Source: Allomyces macrogynus ATCC 38327 (lineage: Eukaryota > Blastocladiomycota > Blastocladiomycetes > Blastocladiales > Blastocladiaceae). Taken from it: 64,000 bases of DNA. This document shows, piece after piece, positions 1 through 15,249 of this stretch. The translations under genes and the position numbers were made by a program. The DNA lies in assembly GCA_000151295.1 (NCBI GenBank), contig GG745340.1, positions 126,077 through 190,076 on the forward strand, read 5' to 3'. Position 1 is the first letter of the stretch; each line of letters begins with the position of its first letter. The notes below the pieces were generated by a model. That model did no database searches, had not been told where the DNA came from, and saw only the letters and a list, made by a program, of their open reading frames with translations.

Positions 1-2450
1 TGACGTCGAGCGAGTCGAGCGACCCGCCGAGGTCCGACGCCGCACGTGCGTGCGGCTTAACGCGGCGCTCAGCGTGCCGTCGGCTGAAGGTAATGCTTTA
101 GCGAGCTGTACGGCGCGCGACGTGTCGCCCTTTTGCAGCGCCGTGACGACCGGCGCGTACTTTTTCATGGTCTCTTGCAGATCGTGCGCGACAGACTGCA
201 ACCTCGTCAGCTCCACGTCCTTGCCGACCAGCTCGTTGTTGAGCGCCTCGATGCGCATGCTCGGCGTCGCATTCGGTGGTCCTGTCGCTGTCAGCTAAAC
301 GCCCGGAACGTCAAGCTCATCAGCATCGGACACCTCATCGCCCACGCTATGAAACCGGTCAAACGTACCGGCGACGTCGCCGAGGCCCCATTCCCCGCGA
401 CCGCGCCCGGCCCGACCTGCACCTGCGAGATCGACCCAGACGTCAAAATCAGGCGTGTCAAATGATCAATGCGCTCCTTGAGTGCCGTGCGCAACAACTG
501 CTGCTGGTGCAATTCCTCGAGCGCCTTTTCCTTTTCGGCCTTGATTTGCATGAGTTCCTCGTGCCGTTCGCGCGCGAGCGCCTCGTTGGTCTGCTGTAAC
601 TTGTCCTTGAGCTCCATGATTTCCTTGCGATACTGCTGCAGCAGCGCCTTGTCGTCGAGCACCGTGTTCGTGTGCGCGCGCGTGACCACTTTTTTGACGC
701 GCGCGGCAAACTTGAGCGTGTTGGTGCTTTCCTCGACGTTGGCCGACGACGGGGAGATGGTGCAAATGACGGACACGCGCGCGTTGCCCGATAGCGACGA
801 TTGCAGGATGCGCGTGAGCTTGCTGTCGCGGTACGGGATGTGTGTTCTACGATCGACCCGAGAATAAACGGCGTAAGTGTGTGCGCTGTGTAGCGAAAGG
901 CACTCACAAGTGTGGTCAACGTACGCCTTTTCCTCGGTCAGCTTGGAAATAACCGTGCCGAGCGTCAAAAGCGACTTGTTGATGAACGCGCCCTCCTTGC
1001 GGCGGTCGGCATTCGACACGGCCTTTTCACTGCCCGCCAAGTCGATCAGGTTGAGCAGCGAGATCTTGACTTGGCCGTTGGTGCGTGCGTCGCGCGACTC
1101 GATCACCATTTGGAACAGCGTGTGCGATCGACTACTGTGCTCGTTGTAGTCGGTCTCGGAAATGTGCCGGTTGGCTATGCAAATTCGCGCGTGTTAGTCT
1201 CGCAACATCGAGGACCAGACAAAAAGCAAGCCCGTACCCTCGCCGCGGTGAATCGCGCGCATGACCTGCGACGGGTGCGTGACAGTATCTTCCTTGAGCG
1301 GCGACACGTAGACGCCGCGTCGCTTATCCTCGTGAATGCGCAGGTCGGTCGTCTCGGGCGAGAGCAGGTCGCGAATCGTTTCGTTGTAAATCTCGAGGTA
1401 CGAGACACGCAGCAAGAACTCGCGCTGGCCCTCGCTCATCTTGATGTACTGGAAGACGTCGTGAATCGCGAGCGGGATCACGCCGGGCTCGCGGTCGGTG
1501 CCCATCATCGTGTAGGTCTTGCCAGACGCCGTCTGCCCGCTATCCAGAGCATTGGTGAGGAGCAAGTCACAACCGGGTGGCGGATACGGCATGACGGAAA
1601 CGTACTAGGCAAACACGGTGCCGTTATACCCCTCCATGGCCGAATGCACGAGCTGCCGCACCGATGCAACGTAGAGCGGTGCATTGGCACTGCCATCAAA
1701 CGCATGGTCGTACTGGTACTCTGGCAGCGGCGCGTTCGCGAGATGCACGCGCTTCCCGCCGGGCCCGACCGCATCCAAGGCGCCGCGCACGCGCGCATCG
1801 GCCGAATCCACGTCCCAGGCGACAGTCGTGCCCGTTCTCGTTTCGATCTCGTTCAGCGGGCGCATGCGCACGGTTACTTGCACCGTCTCTTTCGTCGAGT
1901 GCCGCCGGTGGTGCCCGCCGTGGTGATGGTGGTGCCCGCCATGGTGAGCGTGGTGCGGTTCGGTCCCTGGGGACATCGGCGCCGGGTCGAGCGCGAGTAT
2001 GGGCCCGAGAATCGGCGCGGCAAGTGGGGACATGGGCGGCGGCGGGATGACGCCACCGGACGGTGCCGAAATCGAGCCTTGCCGCGACGGCGCGCGTGGG
2101 GACAGAAACCCGTTGGCACCCGGTAGCGATGAATTGCTCGTCGAATTGGATCGGGCAGGCAAGCCGCGGTACGCAGGTGCGCGCACTGCCGAGGGCACGC
2201 CCGCCGAGGGGGATCGCGTGGGCGTGACCGGATCGAATCGCGGCTGCCGGACGCCCGACGACGGGATCGACGAGGTCGACGAGGCGCGTGACGCAGCCGA
2301 CGAGCCGCTGCCGGCCGACGGCAGGGAAGCGAGCGAGGATCCGTGCGACGACGCGATCATGGGCGACGGCGCGCGTGGGCCCGTCATGAGCGCTGAGGGC
2401 CGTCGCGAGGGGGTCGCCGGCATAGGCGGCACCGACGGGCGGGGGTCCAT
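1..2450 (-). CDS. Kinesin-7 (CENP-E-like) motor protein, 3' end outside the window
   Basis: Plus-end-type microtubule motor. Exons on the minus strand: 2450-1606, 1539-1238, 1174-925, 846-369 and 294 to beyond base 1; the frame stays open across all joins. Residues 1-185 are a Ser/Pro-rich N-terminus ending in a His-rich patch, then the motor domain runs to about residue 520. Visible motor motifs: P-loop GQTASGKT (split by the first intron), SSRSH switch I, LIDLAGSEK switch II and HIPYRDSKLTRIL. The neck reads LKFAARVKK, followed by a coiled coil with LLQQYRKEIMELK, a kinesin-7/CENP-E hallmark (family knowledge). The last exon encodes more coiled coil and runs off the left edge. The ATG at 2450 was chosen because the open frame above it reads like leader sequence. 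Kinesin-7 assignment is from motifs, not a tree. Confidence 0.9.
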
Positions 2451-2901
2451 GGCGGCAATGGCGTTTGCAGACTTGGCGGGCGGGCAGGCAGGCAGGCGGG
2501 TGAAATGGGCTTGTTGGGCTCGACCCGAGCGCGGCAGTGGGATCGCAACGGCTTGAAGTCGTCCGGGACGCTGCCGTCGATGCAGTAAGTGGGGGCGGGT
2601 TTGGCGGCGGCGGCGGCAGTCAGTTTCGGCCAGCTGGTGGCGCGAAACGTGGGTGAGTGTCGATGAAGAGCACGTCGCCAGCAACGGCGAGCCGGTTGCC
2701 AGGTTGAACGGTGCGGTCGGCCGGTTGCTTTTGCGGTGGGGGCCCACACGCGCTTGTCACACCACCGCGACACCACGTCTCGCGCGTCCTCCTGTTGCCT
2801 CCATGCATCTCAAAAGAAAGAAAACAAAACAAAACAACGACTTCGCAACATCTCATCATCTCCAACGGATCTGCACCCACCCACACTCTCCACCCGCCCA
2901 A
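2451..2901. other. Intergenic, kinesin upstream region
   Basis: Kinesin 5' leader/promoter (minus strand) and the 3' flank of the next minus-strand gene. No coding signal recognised. Confidence 0.5.
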
Positions 2902-5483
2902 TCACAACGAAATCCCCTCCATGAACGCCGCCGAGTCAAGCGGCGACATGGGCGGCGTCCTCATCACTGTGCGCGGCCGCGGTTTCCCCTGCCTCCCCCG
3001 CGCACTCACCGGTACGTCCTCGTCATCCTCGTCGTCCTCGACACTCAACCCAGCCATCCCCAACTCCGCGTCCTCCATGTCATCGAGCGCATCAAACAAC
3101 TCCTGGTCATTCACGCTCGCCGCATCGTCCAGCTCGTACCCGCCGTGCCGACCCGCGGTGCGGTGCGGCGACCGCGAACTGCTCGCAGACGTACTTGCAC
3201 TCGCGCTCGTCGTGGCCGGCGACGGCAAACTGCCCGCCGACGGACGACGGTGGTGCCGCGACCACGGCATCGCAAACGACCCGGACCGCCGCCCACGAGG
3301 GCTCGGTGCGCGCGCGGGAATCGTCGGCGCCGACTTGTGCGTTGCTGACCGCAAGTTCGACAGCGACGGCCGCGCCAGCACTGCCGCGTTGGTCCCCGCG
3401 CGTGGAGTTCCTGGATCGTCGCACGACTCGTAGGACGTGCGTGCCGAGGACGGCGCCGTTGCCGCCTTCCCGGCCGCGTACCGCGCAGTGGACCGTGCTG
3501 ACGGGGTCGCCGTGGCGAGAACCGACGGAGAAGGCGAGGCGGGGGCAATCGCCGAGTGCACCGACGCCGCATCCGACTCGGCCGACGACCCGTGCGCCCA
3601 CCGAACGGACGCCGACGACGACGCGATCGATGCGCGCGACGAGGCCACGCCCACGGCCGATGCGCCGCTGCCCGGGCCGTGGGTCACGGCGTGCACTACG
3701 GACGCCGCGTTCGGGTCCCAGGCAGCGGTCTTGCGCAGCCGCGATTCGAGTAGGCGCGTCGGGATCAGTTTCAGCGCGGCGTTGCGCAGCATGACCGTCG
3801 GCTTGGACTGCAGTTGCGAGAGTTTGGTCTGCGAATACGACATTTTCTGAATGCGCGTCACGTGCTTCAGCCGCTTGGCCGCAAACTCGGCAAAGATCTT
3901 GGCCGGCGGCGTGGACGGTGGGCACGACGCGATCAGGCCCGCGAGCATCGCCGCATCCTCGACGGCCAAGTTGGCCCCTTGGAACAATTCGGGCGTCGCC
4001 GGGTGCGCCGCGTCGCCGAGTAGCACGCACCGCGCCGTGTGCCACTCGGACGTGGCGCGGTCGTGCTCGCGGTCGACAATCGGCTGCAGGTAATAGTCGT
4101 GCTGGTTGGTAAGCCGATACAGGCTGCGCAGCGGTTCGGGCCACTGTGGCATATCCTCTTGCTTGCGCTGCATGGCCGTAAACTCGTCGCGCGACCCGGC
4201 CCACCGTTCACGGACCCACCAGTACCCGACCGACCCGGACTCGTTGAGAAACCCCCATGAACTGCGGCGGTCGCGCGCGTAGTAGAGCGACACGGAATTG
4301 GGCTTTTGCCAGTCTTCCTTGACAAACAAGTCCGACAATTGCGCCTTGAGTGCCGCGAGCACCGGGTCCTTTTCGTCTTTCGTGAAATCGATACTGCCGC
4401 GCCAGCAGATTTCGCCGGCGTACCGCGGCGGGCGTGCCATGTTGTTGGCGCCGCGCTGCACGGTTTGCCGCGCGACCGACTTGACGCCGTCGGCGCCGAT
4501 CACAATCGGGACGGTCAGCTGCGCAAACGCCGATTGGTACGTGAAGATCAGCTCAATGTGCTTGGCTTGCTCGGTGAGCTGGATCACCGTCGCGCCGAGA
4601 AGGCACTTGGACCGCGGGACCAGACGTTGCAGTTCCCGCATCAGAGCGCGGCGGTTGGTCATGCGCTACAAACGATCGACAGGAAAAAGAAACCGCGGTG
4701 AGTCGTTGCGTCATGGGCGACACAATCGCCAAATCGCGACCAAACGCACCATGACCTGGTGCTCGCCCAAGATATTATCAAAATTGAGCGTCTTGATGGG
4801 CGGCGGCGCCGCGAGCGTGCTAATCGCCGCCTGCGCGGGCGTCAGCAGCGGCGCATCGCCACCGTACCCCGACTGCGCGGCTGCACCCATCTTGATCGTG
4901 TCCGCGAGCGAGACCAGCGAGTTGGACGCGGCCGCGTGCACCGGGTCGTGGTACTTGCCGTTCCCAGAGGCCGGCGGCATGGGCGCGACGGGTCGCGAAT
5001 GACCGGCCGCCGCGGTCAGCGCCGTGTCCTTGGCCGTCTTGGCGCGGCAAATATGGACGGACTTGACGGGCGACGAGTGTTCGGGCCAGAAGGTCGCGGG
5101 CACGCCGAGCTCGCTGAGGATTTGGATCGAGGTCGGGTACAAGGCTGTTCCACGGGGGAGGGGGTGAGCGGTCGAGCTCGGGCAAAAGCCGCAATGGCCC
5201 GGGCAGAGAGAGTACGCACCCACGTCGGCGCCGTCGAGATGCGCATCGTTGTCGCGCTTTTCGAGCACGACGTACGGGATGCGCGCGCGCTCAAACATGG
5301 CTGCCGTGACCAGTCCGCCTGTACGAGTATCAACAACTCCACCGCGTGAGTTCTCGATGAGCGCATCAACCACGTCCCAGAATCACACCAGCGACACGCA
5401 CCCACACCAGCACCGATAATCGCAAATTCGGGCGGCGGGAAGATATGGCTCGTCAAGTCGCCAAACGGGCACGTGTGCGCCAT
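2902..5483 (-). CDS. FAD-dependent aromatic-ring-hydroxylase-type monooxygenase with Ser-rich tail
   Basis: Predicted flavoprotein monooxygenase (PHBH/UbiH superfamily), substrate unknown. Exons 5483-5402, 5318-4750 and 4665-2902 give 804 residues in frame. The first intron splits the dinucleotide-binding loop: joining at the GTGCGT donor restores GAGVGG (GxGxxG), which supports that splice choice. Further motifs: GADGVKS (DG motif) and LLGDAAHPATPELFQGANLAVED (GD motif contacting FAD ribose), interrupted here only for description. Between the N-terminal loop and the DG motif lies a roughly 110-residue Ala/Ser/Pro-rich insertion not typical of the family. The last about 250 residues are low-complexity Ser/Arg-rich with a short acidic stretch. 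No transmembrane segment was noticed. The start is the first ATG 26 codons before the FAD loop. Confidence 0.85.
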
Positions 5484-6496
5484 GATGAAATAGTCGGTCG
5501 GTTGGTCGGTCGTTTATGCGCGCGGTACGAGTGAGGGCGCGCGAGGGGCCGAGCAGGAGAGAGGAGAGGATGGATGACACTCAGATGCCGCTCGGTGCGC
5601 TTGATCGACGGCACTGCGTTCAGCGGCACGGGCACACCGGTGGCACGGCAAGTGGTTCCACGGAGCGGCGCGCCGGCGCAGCGCCACGAAACGAGAGCAA
5701 GGGTCCGCAGCGACCGGAGCGTCGGGGCCGAACAATGGGGTTGCAGGACGAACGTGCAGCAAACTAGAGACGTTGAACGGTCGGAAATGCTGGATGGCGC
5801 AGCGATGCTGGTGTTGATGCCGCAGCAAGGAGCCGGGGTGTGTTCAGCTGTTGGTCGCGCAGGGATCTGGTCGCAGCGAAATTGGGTGGACAGCTTGACA
5901 ATGGCAATCAAATCAAATGGCACTGCCTTGGGAGCTTGGGGAGCGTGGATGGATCGGCTGGTCAGGCAGCTGGGGAGGGATGGAGAACTCGGCTGCGTTT
6001 ACGGACGGAGAGACTGTTTGAACCACTCCTGCGGCTGGCGGCGAGGCGCTGCAGGGTCCGGCCGCAAGCGTGCCTCCATGCCGCACAAGTCTCTCTCTTG
6101 TTGGCGCGGTTCGTTTTGCGAGGGGAGAGTCTGGCGTGATGGAGTTTTCGTTGCTGGGCTGGGCACGGTGCACGGTGCACGGTAACGTTTGAAGGTGTGG
6201 CGGATGGTTGCATTTGAGTTGCTGTTAGCCAGGCACTTGGTGCGGGCGTTGCAAGGCATGCGACGCCTAAATCGACGCCGAAGAGTGACCACCGATCAGC
6301 GCACGCCGCCCGCCCCACTCTGTCATTCTTGATCACACTTTGTCAGATCGGCTCGATGGCGAGCGTGGATTTGCATCAAGACCGTATTTGTTCCGTGCTG
6401 ATATGGAACAGTTCTCGAACACAACCCCGCACTGCCTCACCGTCCCTGCATGCCTGCTTGCCTGGCCAGGCAGCGCCCCATGCCCGCGCGCGTCCT
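5484..6496. other. Intergenic, no gene recognised
   Basis: Open frames occur on both strands (for example 5574-6185 plus) but their translations are low-complexity, Arg/Gly/Cys-biased and show no motif or splice structure. A short ggtgcac direct repeat lies near 6165-6182. Confidence 0.4.
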
Positions 6497-7487
6497 CTAC
6501 GCGCGCTTCTGCAGCAGAAACGCATGGTAATACGTGACCGCGCCCGTCTGCGAATCCGCGTACCCGTGCATCCGCTCGTGCCGCTCGACCCACCACCCGC
6601 GCGCGGCGAACATCGCCTCCATCTCGGCGCGTGTCCATGCGTTCAAGTCGCCGTCGGCGCGCTCCGAGGCTACCCCAGGGGCACGCTCGGGCATCGTCAC
6701 CGCCACGACCGGCGCCGGGGCTCCGTCGCCGTGCGGCGGCGCCGTCGTGATGCGCGAGAGTTGGTCGAGCAAGCCGCCGACGTCGGCAACGAATTCCATG
6801 ACGCCGACGCAAATCACGGCGTGGAACGCGTGGATCGCGTAGGGCAGTAGGTGCTCGATGTTGGCGCACGTCAGCGACGTGAATGGGCGCGCGGCTGCTC
6901 TTTCGAGCATCTGTAGAAGAGAGGTTGGTTCAGGTGAGACCACCGCCGCGCTGGTCAGCACGCGGTCTGAGACAGTGCAGTACCTCCATGGTCGTGTCAA
7001 TCCCGTGCACCTCGACCGGCGCCGGCATGTCTCGGTCGCTCTGCGCGCGAAACAGCATGCGCGACGACTGGCCCGTGCCGCACCCGAGATCGAGCACGCG
7101 CAGCACCGGTTCGCACTCGGCCGCCTGCATCGCGGGAGCGTTGACCGCGTCAACGATGCTGTACGGCGTGGTCGTGCCCACGTCCAAGACTTGCACGGCC
7201 GTGTTTTGGGCGAGCAGGTCCTTGCCGTGCGCGCGCAGCCACTCGATGACCCACGCGCCGAGCACAAACGGCGCCGGGTACGCGGCCAGGTCGGCCTCGA
7301 TTTCTTGGTCGTACTTGGCCGCGTAGGCGCCGTAGAAGGACGCGATTTTCTCTGGCGACCACGGCGCGGTCGTGGGCTGCGCATCGCCTAGGGGCTTGCG
7401 CGCGTCGTTCGCGGCTTTGCTGGGGCTGGCGAACCGCGACTGCGCGGTTGGGGCGGGCGATACGGGCGCGTCGACGTAACCGTTCAT
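6497..7487 (-). CDS. Class I SAM-dependent methyltransferase, METTL27 (WBSCR27)-like
   Basis: Small-molecule or protein methyltransferase of the seven-beta-strand fold. Exons 7487-6984 and 6910-6497 give 305 residues. The order is SFYGAYAAKYDQE (the FYD-x-WA-x-xYD-like lead of METTL27 relatives), motif I LDLGCGTG, GIDTTMEMLERA (motif II, restored by splicing out 6911-6983) and a C-terminal Trp/Tyr-rich strand region. About 60 N-terminal residues are Ala/Pro-rich and probably disordered. A head-to-head promoter is shared with the DDX42-like gene. METTL27 similarity rests on the N-terminal motif; another METTL family is possible. Confidence 0.8.
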
Positions 7488-7943
7488 CTTGGTGTGTTGG
7501 TGCGGTCTCTGGTGTTGGGATCGGGTGTACCAGCGGGGGCATCAGTCCGGTGCACCGCGATGCCGCTGCTCGCTGGAGACGGGATCGGTCGGCGCAACGA
7601 GTGCAGCGGACGAGTCCCGATCGCAGGCCGGCGTGGAGGAGGTGAGAGTTGCGATTCGGGCTGTGCTCTGGGTCGCGGAGCAAGTCGCGTCGAGCGGGGC
7701 CGCGCCGGGCAGCTTCGCTGTCTCGCGGCGGTCTCGCAGCGGTCTGGTCGGCAGTGCGACGGTGAGCCAGACGCCTGCCGCACCCATCCATCCGCCTTCG
7801 CCTGCGCAGGTCCACCGCACCGGGCCAGTTTTGGCCAGGTCGTTGTGCTTGCAGCGCTTGCCAGCTCCGCTGACCATGACGACGACCGTACCTGGACCAG
7901 TAACCCGGCACCCCTGACCCGCTTCCGCTCGGCACTCGGCGCA
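7488..7943. other. Divergent intergenic region (methyltransferase / helicase)
   Basis: Shared 5' region of two divergently transcribed genes. The helicase frame stays open upstream to 7494, so a longer helicase N-terminus is possible, but that stretch reads as leader. Confidence 0.4.
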
Positions 7944-10945
<3,002 letters not shown>

Positions 10946-11425
10946 CGGCGTCGGAGGACCTGTGTGCACGTCATCGCCGTTTTCTGCTGCCATGGTAACC
11001 TTGGGCGAGGCACCAAACAGTATCTCGAATTGAAGAATGTATATCATTGTTGAGTGTCCTGGTTCGTTGGCTGTGGGTCAGCCCGGCAGGAGTGGGCGGT
11101 GGCAAACGGTGGCTGGAACGAGGCTGCTGAGAACCGGACGACTTCGGCGCAAGCGGTTCACCGTTGTTGACCGCAACGCTGTCGCCGAAGCAACCAACCG
11201 CGCCTAAACCTGACCAACTCTGCCTTCGAAACAGCATCGTCGTGGATCGAGGTCGTGCCGCTTCTGCGCCGCTGCCATCGTTCCTCCAACACACGACCTT
11301 GTCCGACCTTGCCCTCGCTCACTGCTCGCGATCATAAAGAGACTCGGCGTCGTTTGAGCCTTCTCTCCTCCTCATCGTTGCTGCATCCTTCAACCATTCA
11401 ACGTCGGTCGCCCGGACCCGTCACC
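10946..11425. other. Intergenic between same-strand genes
   Basis: 3' flank of the helicase and promoter/leader of the surface-protein gene; pyrimidine-rich just upstream of 11426. No coding signal seen. Confidence 0.4.
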
Positions 11426-12167
11426 ATGTCGCGCGCCCTGCTCCACGCCGTTTTCGCCACCATTGCCGTCCTGGCACTCGCTGCCGCCGCGCTCGCCGCC
11501 AACTGCGACAAGGGCACCATCCCGAACGGGATCCAGCGCAACGTCCCGCTCGTGCCGACGGTAAAGCATGCCGTACTCGCGCTCGCTTGACTATGAATGG
11601 AGAAAGCTCATTCGCATCGTCCTTCCCGACGACAGGTCTCCATGTACCCGGACCTCAAAGACGTGAACCTGCAAGTCTCCGGTTTCGTCGACTACATTGA
11701 CGGCTGCGTGCGTATCCCGCTTGCTCGGTCGCACCGGCGCTTGCGAGGGCGTTGATGCTAACGGTGATCGTTTTTGCAAACAACAGACGATTGTGCTCAA
11801 GAACTTCACCTACCTGCCCGACCTCGGCAGCACGCAGCTCTACGCCGTCAAGGGCGACGTCAAGGACGAGAACGCGTTCCCGGTCTCCGGCTCGCCCGTG
11901 CTCGGGTCGGACGGCCACGTTGACCAGAAGTTTGTGTTGAACCGCAACCAGTCGCTCGCCGACTTCAACATTATCAAGCTCTTCTCGGTCGACCGCAAGG
12001 TCCTGATTGCCTACGCCGCGCTCTACAATACGACGGCTGGCTCCGCGACGAGCGCTGGCGGCGCGAGCCCCACGCCGACGCTCGCGAGTGGCGCTGCCGC
12101 CACCTCATTCTCGGCAGGCGCCGCGGCCGCGCTCGTCGTTGCGGCGTTTGCCGTGTTTGCGCTCTAA
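11426..12167 (+). CDS. Small secreted, probably GPI-anchored cell-surface protein
   Basis: Exons 11426-11560, 11636-11707 and 11787-12167 give 195 residues. The N-terminus is a clear signal peptide (Arg, then hydrophobic LLHAVFATIAVLALAAAALA, cleavage near AANCD). The mature region carries NFT, NQS and NTT N-glycosylation sequons. The C-terminus has a Ser/Gly/Thr/Pro linker followed by a hydrophobic Ala/Val-rich end, the layout of a GPI signal. The second intron contains a CTAAC branch-like site 25 nt before its CAG, which decides between two possible acceptors. I recognise no domain in the central 110 residues. Location at wall or membrane is inference. Confidence 0.75.
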
Positions 12168-13385
12168 GTCCATCCTGATATCACCTGCTGGGGCCGCGCG
12201 CGTGCTCGCTCCTGGCTGCTCGTTGCTCCGTATCCGCTCGTCTCCACTCGTAAATACGTCGTTCTCGCCGTCTCCACCCGTCCATCCATCCATCGCGTTT
12301 GCGCTCTCGCGCATCTCAACCCATTCGCCCTGTCCCTGCACTGCTCCGGGTGGCCTCGTGTGGTGACCCCCTTGTCACAAATCGTATTGTTCCCTCGTCT
12401 GGACGCTGCTTGTTCCGTTTTATCTTGTCCTTTGGGGTCGTTTTTTTATGTTGATTTCGACCACGCCGTGTACCTATTGATCGGGACCATGTTCAATTTA
12501 ATTACCCACCTTTTCCACTTGCGCTGCTAAATACTGAGCCGTGACGCCTGCAACACGCCACCGACGACGCCGAGATGGGGAAAGTGTATCTGCATCTGGC
12601 CAAGTCGTGCATAAATCTGGTGGAACGCACAGACTGTATAGCACTCCGGAGCGATGCAGGTCGATGCATGTGTGCACCAACTTGTTGGAGCCTGACCTCT
12701 TCATTTGTCGCCACGCCCATCTAGAACGACGGGACTGATCGCGTGCCTGCCTGCCGCCATCGACACTGCAAATTGTCCAACGAACCCTTCGAAGAACCAC
12801 ACCCACGAGCGCGACCCGCCGCGCGCGCTGCGACTTGCTGCAACACGACGCTGGCCGACCGACGCCGCCGTGGCGACATCACCAACCATCACGCCTGATC
12901 GTTTGTCGTGTGCCTATTTGTTCGACCCACGCTCTGAGGCGACATCAGGATATTCCAACTCTCCGACTCGCTCCGGCGCACGCCCATCGTTCGGCAGATT
13001 TGCTCAACGTCATAAAAAGAACTTTCGGCGGCGTTTCTTCCGGAGCGTGGCGCGCGCACAGCCAAGTGAAGTGGCGACACCGACGTGACACGAATTATCG
13101 TGCCGCGTGCATTCATTGCCTCGGATTCGAACGGGCTGTGCTGCGGTTGGTCGCGTGCGCGTGAGCGCGCGCTTGGGGGGGACGCACCTGAACGTTGGAA
13201 CCTGTTTGCAGCGACTCTGACGACCTGTTGGCGACGCGAGAGGTCTTTTTGATCATACCCGGACCCCGCACCCAATGTCGCCTGGCCGCGCAAGTCCAGC
13301 GGCCAGTAACGCCGAACGAATCTCGCAAAGACACGACGCGACTGCCCCTTGCTCGAACGACGACGATCACCAGGACCCGCCCGCG
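12168..13385. other. Intergenic, no gene recognised
   Basis: About 1.2 kb between two plus-strand genes. Open frames on both strands are short and unlike their neighbours in composition. The last 110 nt are in frame with the next gene and could extend its N-terminus. Confidence 0.4.
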
Positions 13386-15036
13386 ATGCCACCGCAGTCG
13401 CCGTCATTGCATGCGCCAACGAGGCCGTGCACGGCCACCGCGACTACAGCGATTGCACGGCCGAGTCGGCCACGACGAGCGGCCACCCGCACGCATTCTG
13501 TATGGGCGGTCGTGACTGCGCTTATCCTCGCGCTGGTCGCGCTCGGCCACGTCGCGACGGGCCCGATTCTCGCTGCGGCCAAGAGGGCGTCGTCGACCAC
13601 GTCGGAAACCATCACGTCAACGACAATGACGTCCAGGGATCCCGTCTTTCCGACGTTTTCGATCAGCCTGACGTTACCGCAGCCATTGTTCCCAGTGCCG
13701 GTGCCAACCGCGTCGTCGGTCCTGTTCGCCGCGAATCAGACCGACACTTCGCCGACGCTGACCCCCACGGCCACGAGCAAGGCCACCGGCACGGTTTCCA
13801 GCCGTTCCGAGGCCCCCGACCCGACCGAAGACCCCGACCCGACCTTGATGCCCAAGAACCGGGTCATTGTGACGCCACCGTCCAACACCACGTCCACCAA
13901 GCTCACCATTCTCCTATCGGAAACGGGCACGCCCTTACCGCCCGACGCGCCCGACGACTCGACCGACGACCCGACCTCCGACACTGGCAGCGACGCGCCC
14001 ATGCCCGCGGTCGTCTCGACCTTGGCCACGCTGCAGCTTCCCAAGGCCACGGTCTTCCCGAACGGATGGGACATGCTCGTGCATATTGGTGGTGGGCAGA
14101 GCGCCGCGCTCGCGCGGAACGCGTCGGTCCCGGCACCGGCCAACCGCCTTATCGCGCCGGCGGTCGTCGCCAAGTCGAGTTCCGCGGCGACAGCGAGACC
14201 GGCGCCGACACCGACGGCAACGCCGCGCGCGAATTTGGGGCTGGGCCAGACGAGCCCGACCGGTGCCGATGACGATAGCGACGAGGATATCAGCCGAATC
14301 ACGATGAAGCGGAACGGCACGGCGATCACTGACGACGGGATTGCGGCAACGTGCGGGAACGGGCAGTGCGATGTGGGCGAAACGTGCACGAACTGCTGGG
14401 CCGACTGCGGCGTCGTTGTCGGGAACATGCTGATCGCGTGCGACTTGGGGTGGCAGCGGTGCAAGAACCCCAACAAGACGGTGTTGATCATGACCAACCA
14501 GTACGTTTGCATCGACACTTTTGCTCAAACTCGCGAGACCCGAGCACTGACCATCCGGGCCCCGTGGTAGAACCAACGACGACGCGCCGATCCCGACCGA
14601 CCTGTTCAAGCAGTACCCGATCCATGTCGTAACCCCAGAAAAGCCGCTCACCGTCTACCCATTCCTGCAACCCGACGCGAACCTGACCGACCTCGATGCC
14701 CACCCGGGGATCATGTCGCTCGTCTACGTGGCCACCGCAGGCAATCTGAACACGACCGTGACCTGGTTTGTGCAAAAAGGGTGGCGCATCGTCTCGGCGC
14801 GCGAGTGCCGCGTCGGTGCCGACCGGGCCCCGCTCATCTGGGATCATCCGCTGAGTTTGAATATGAGCGACGTCAGGGCCGACGATGTGGAGGCAAGCGT
14901 GATTGCCGAGAAGGGGAGGCTGTTGCTGCAGTCGTTGCGCAGCGAGCCACCGGCGTCGGGTGGGGCACGGTCGGTGGAGTGGGGAGTGGTGGGGTGGATC
15001 GCGGTGTTGGCAGCCGCGGTGGGAGGATTTGCGTAG
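13386..15036 (+). CDS. Type II membrane protein with Ser/Thr stalk and DUF4215-like Cys module
   Basis: Exons 13386-14500 and 14571-15036 encode 526 residues. A basic 37-residue N-terminus precedes one transmembrane helix (VWAVVTALILALVALGHVA), then a long Thr/Ser/Pro/Asp stalk with NQT, NTT, NAS and NGT sequons. At about residue 322 lies CGNGQCDVGETCTNCWADCG, matching the CGDGxCDxGEtCxNCxxDCG pattern of DUF4215/EGF-like extracellular modules. The second exon gives a globular region with NLTD and NTTV sites, and a weak C-terminal hydrophobic segment (VVGWIAVLAAAVGGFA). Function unknown; adhesion or wall association is a guess from layout. An upstream in-frame ATG at 13275 would add 37 residues. 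Confidence 0.75.
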
Positions 15037-15249
15037 ACGGATGAGATGATGACCAAGGAATAGAGTAGAGCTGGCGAGCCAGAAGCGCAGCTCAGTTTTG
15101 TGCACTTGCGTTTCGCAAACTGGACCAAAAGCGACTCGAGGAAAACAACATGACTATGAAAATACGGCCCCTCCTCGAAGAGCACCTATGGGAACAACAA
15201 AGACACACGGCCCAACTTTCTCCACCACTCGCCGACAATCCAGCAACCT

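Noticed and set aside
912..2126. 404-residue plus-strand open frame opposite the kinesin
   Set aside because: Antisense shadow produced by GC-rich codons; the minus strand carries unmistakable kinesin motifs.
5574..6185. 203-residue plus-strand open frame between the monooxygenase and methyltransferase
   Set aside because: No motif, erratic composition, no splice pattern; not called.
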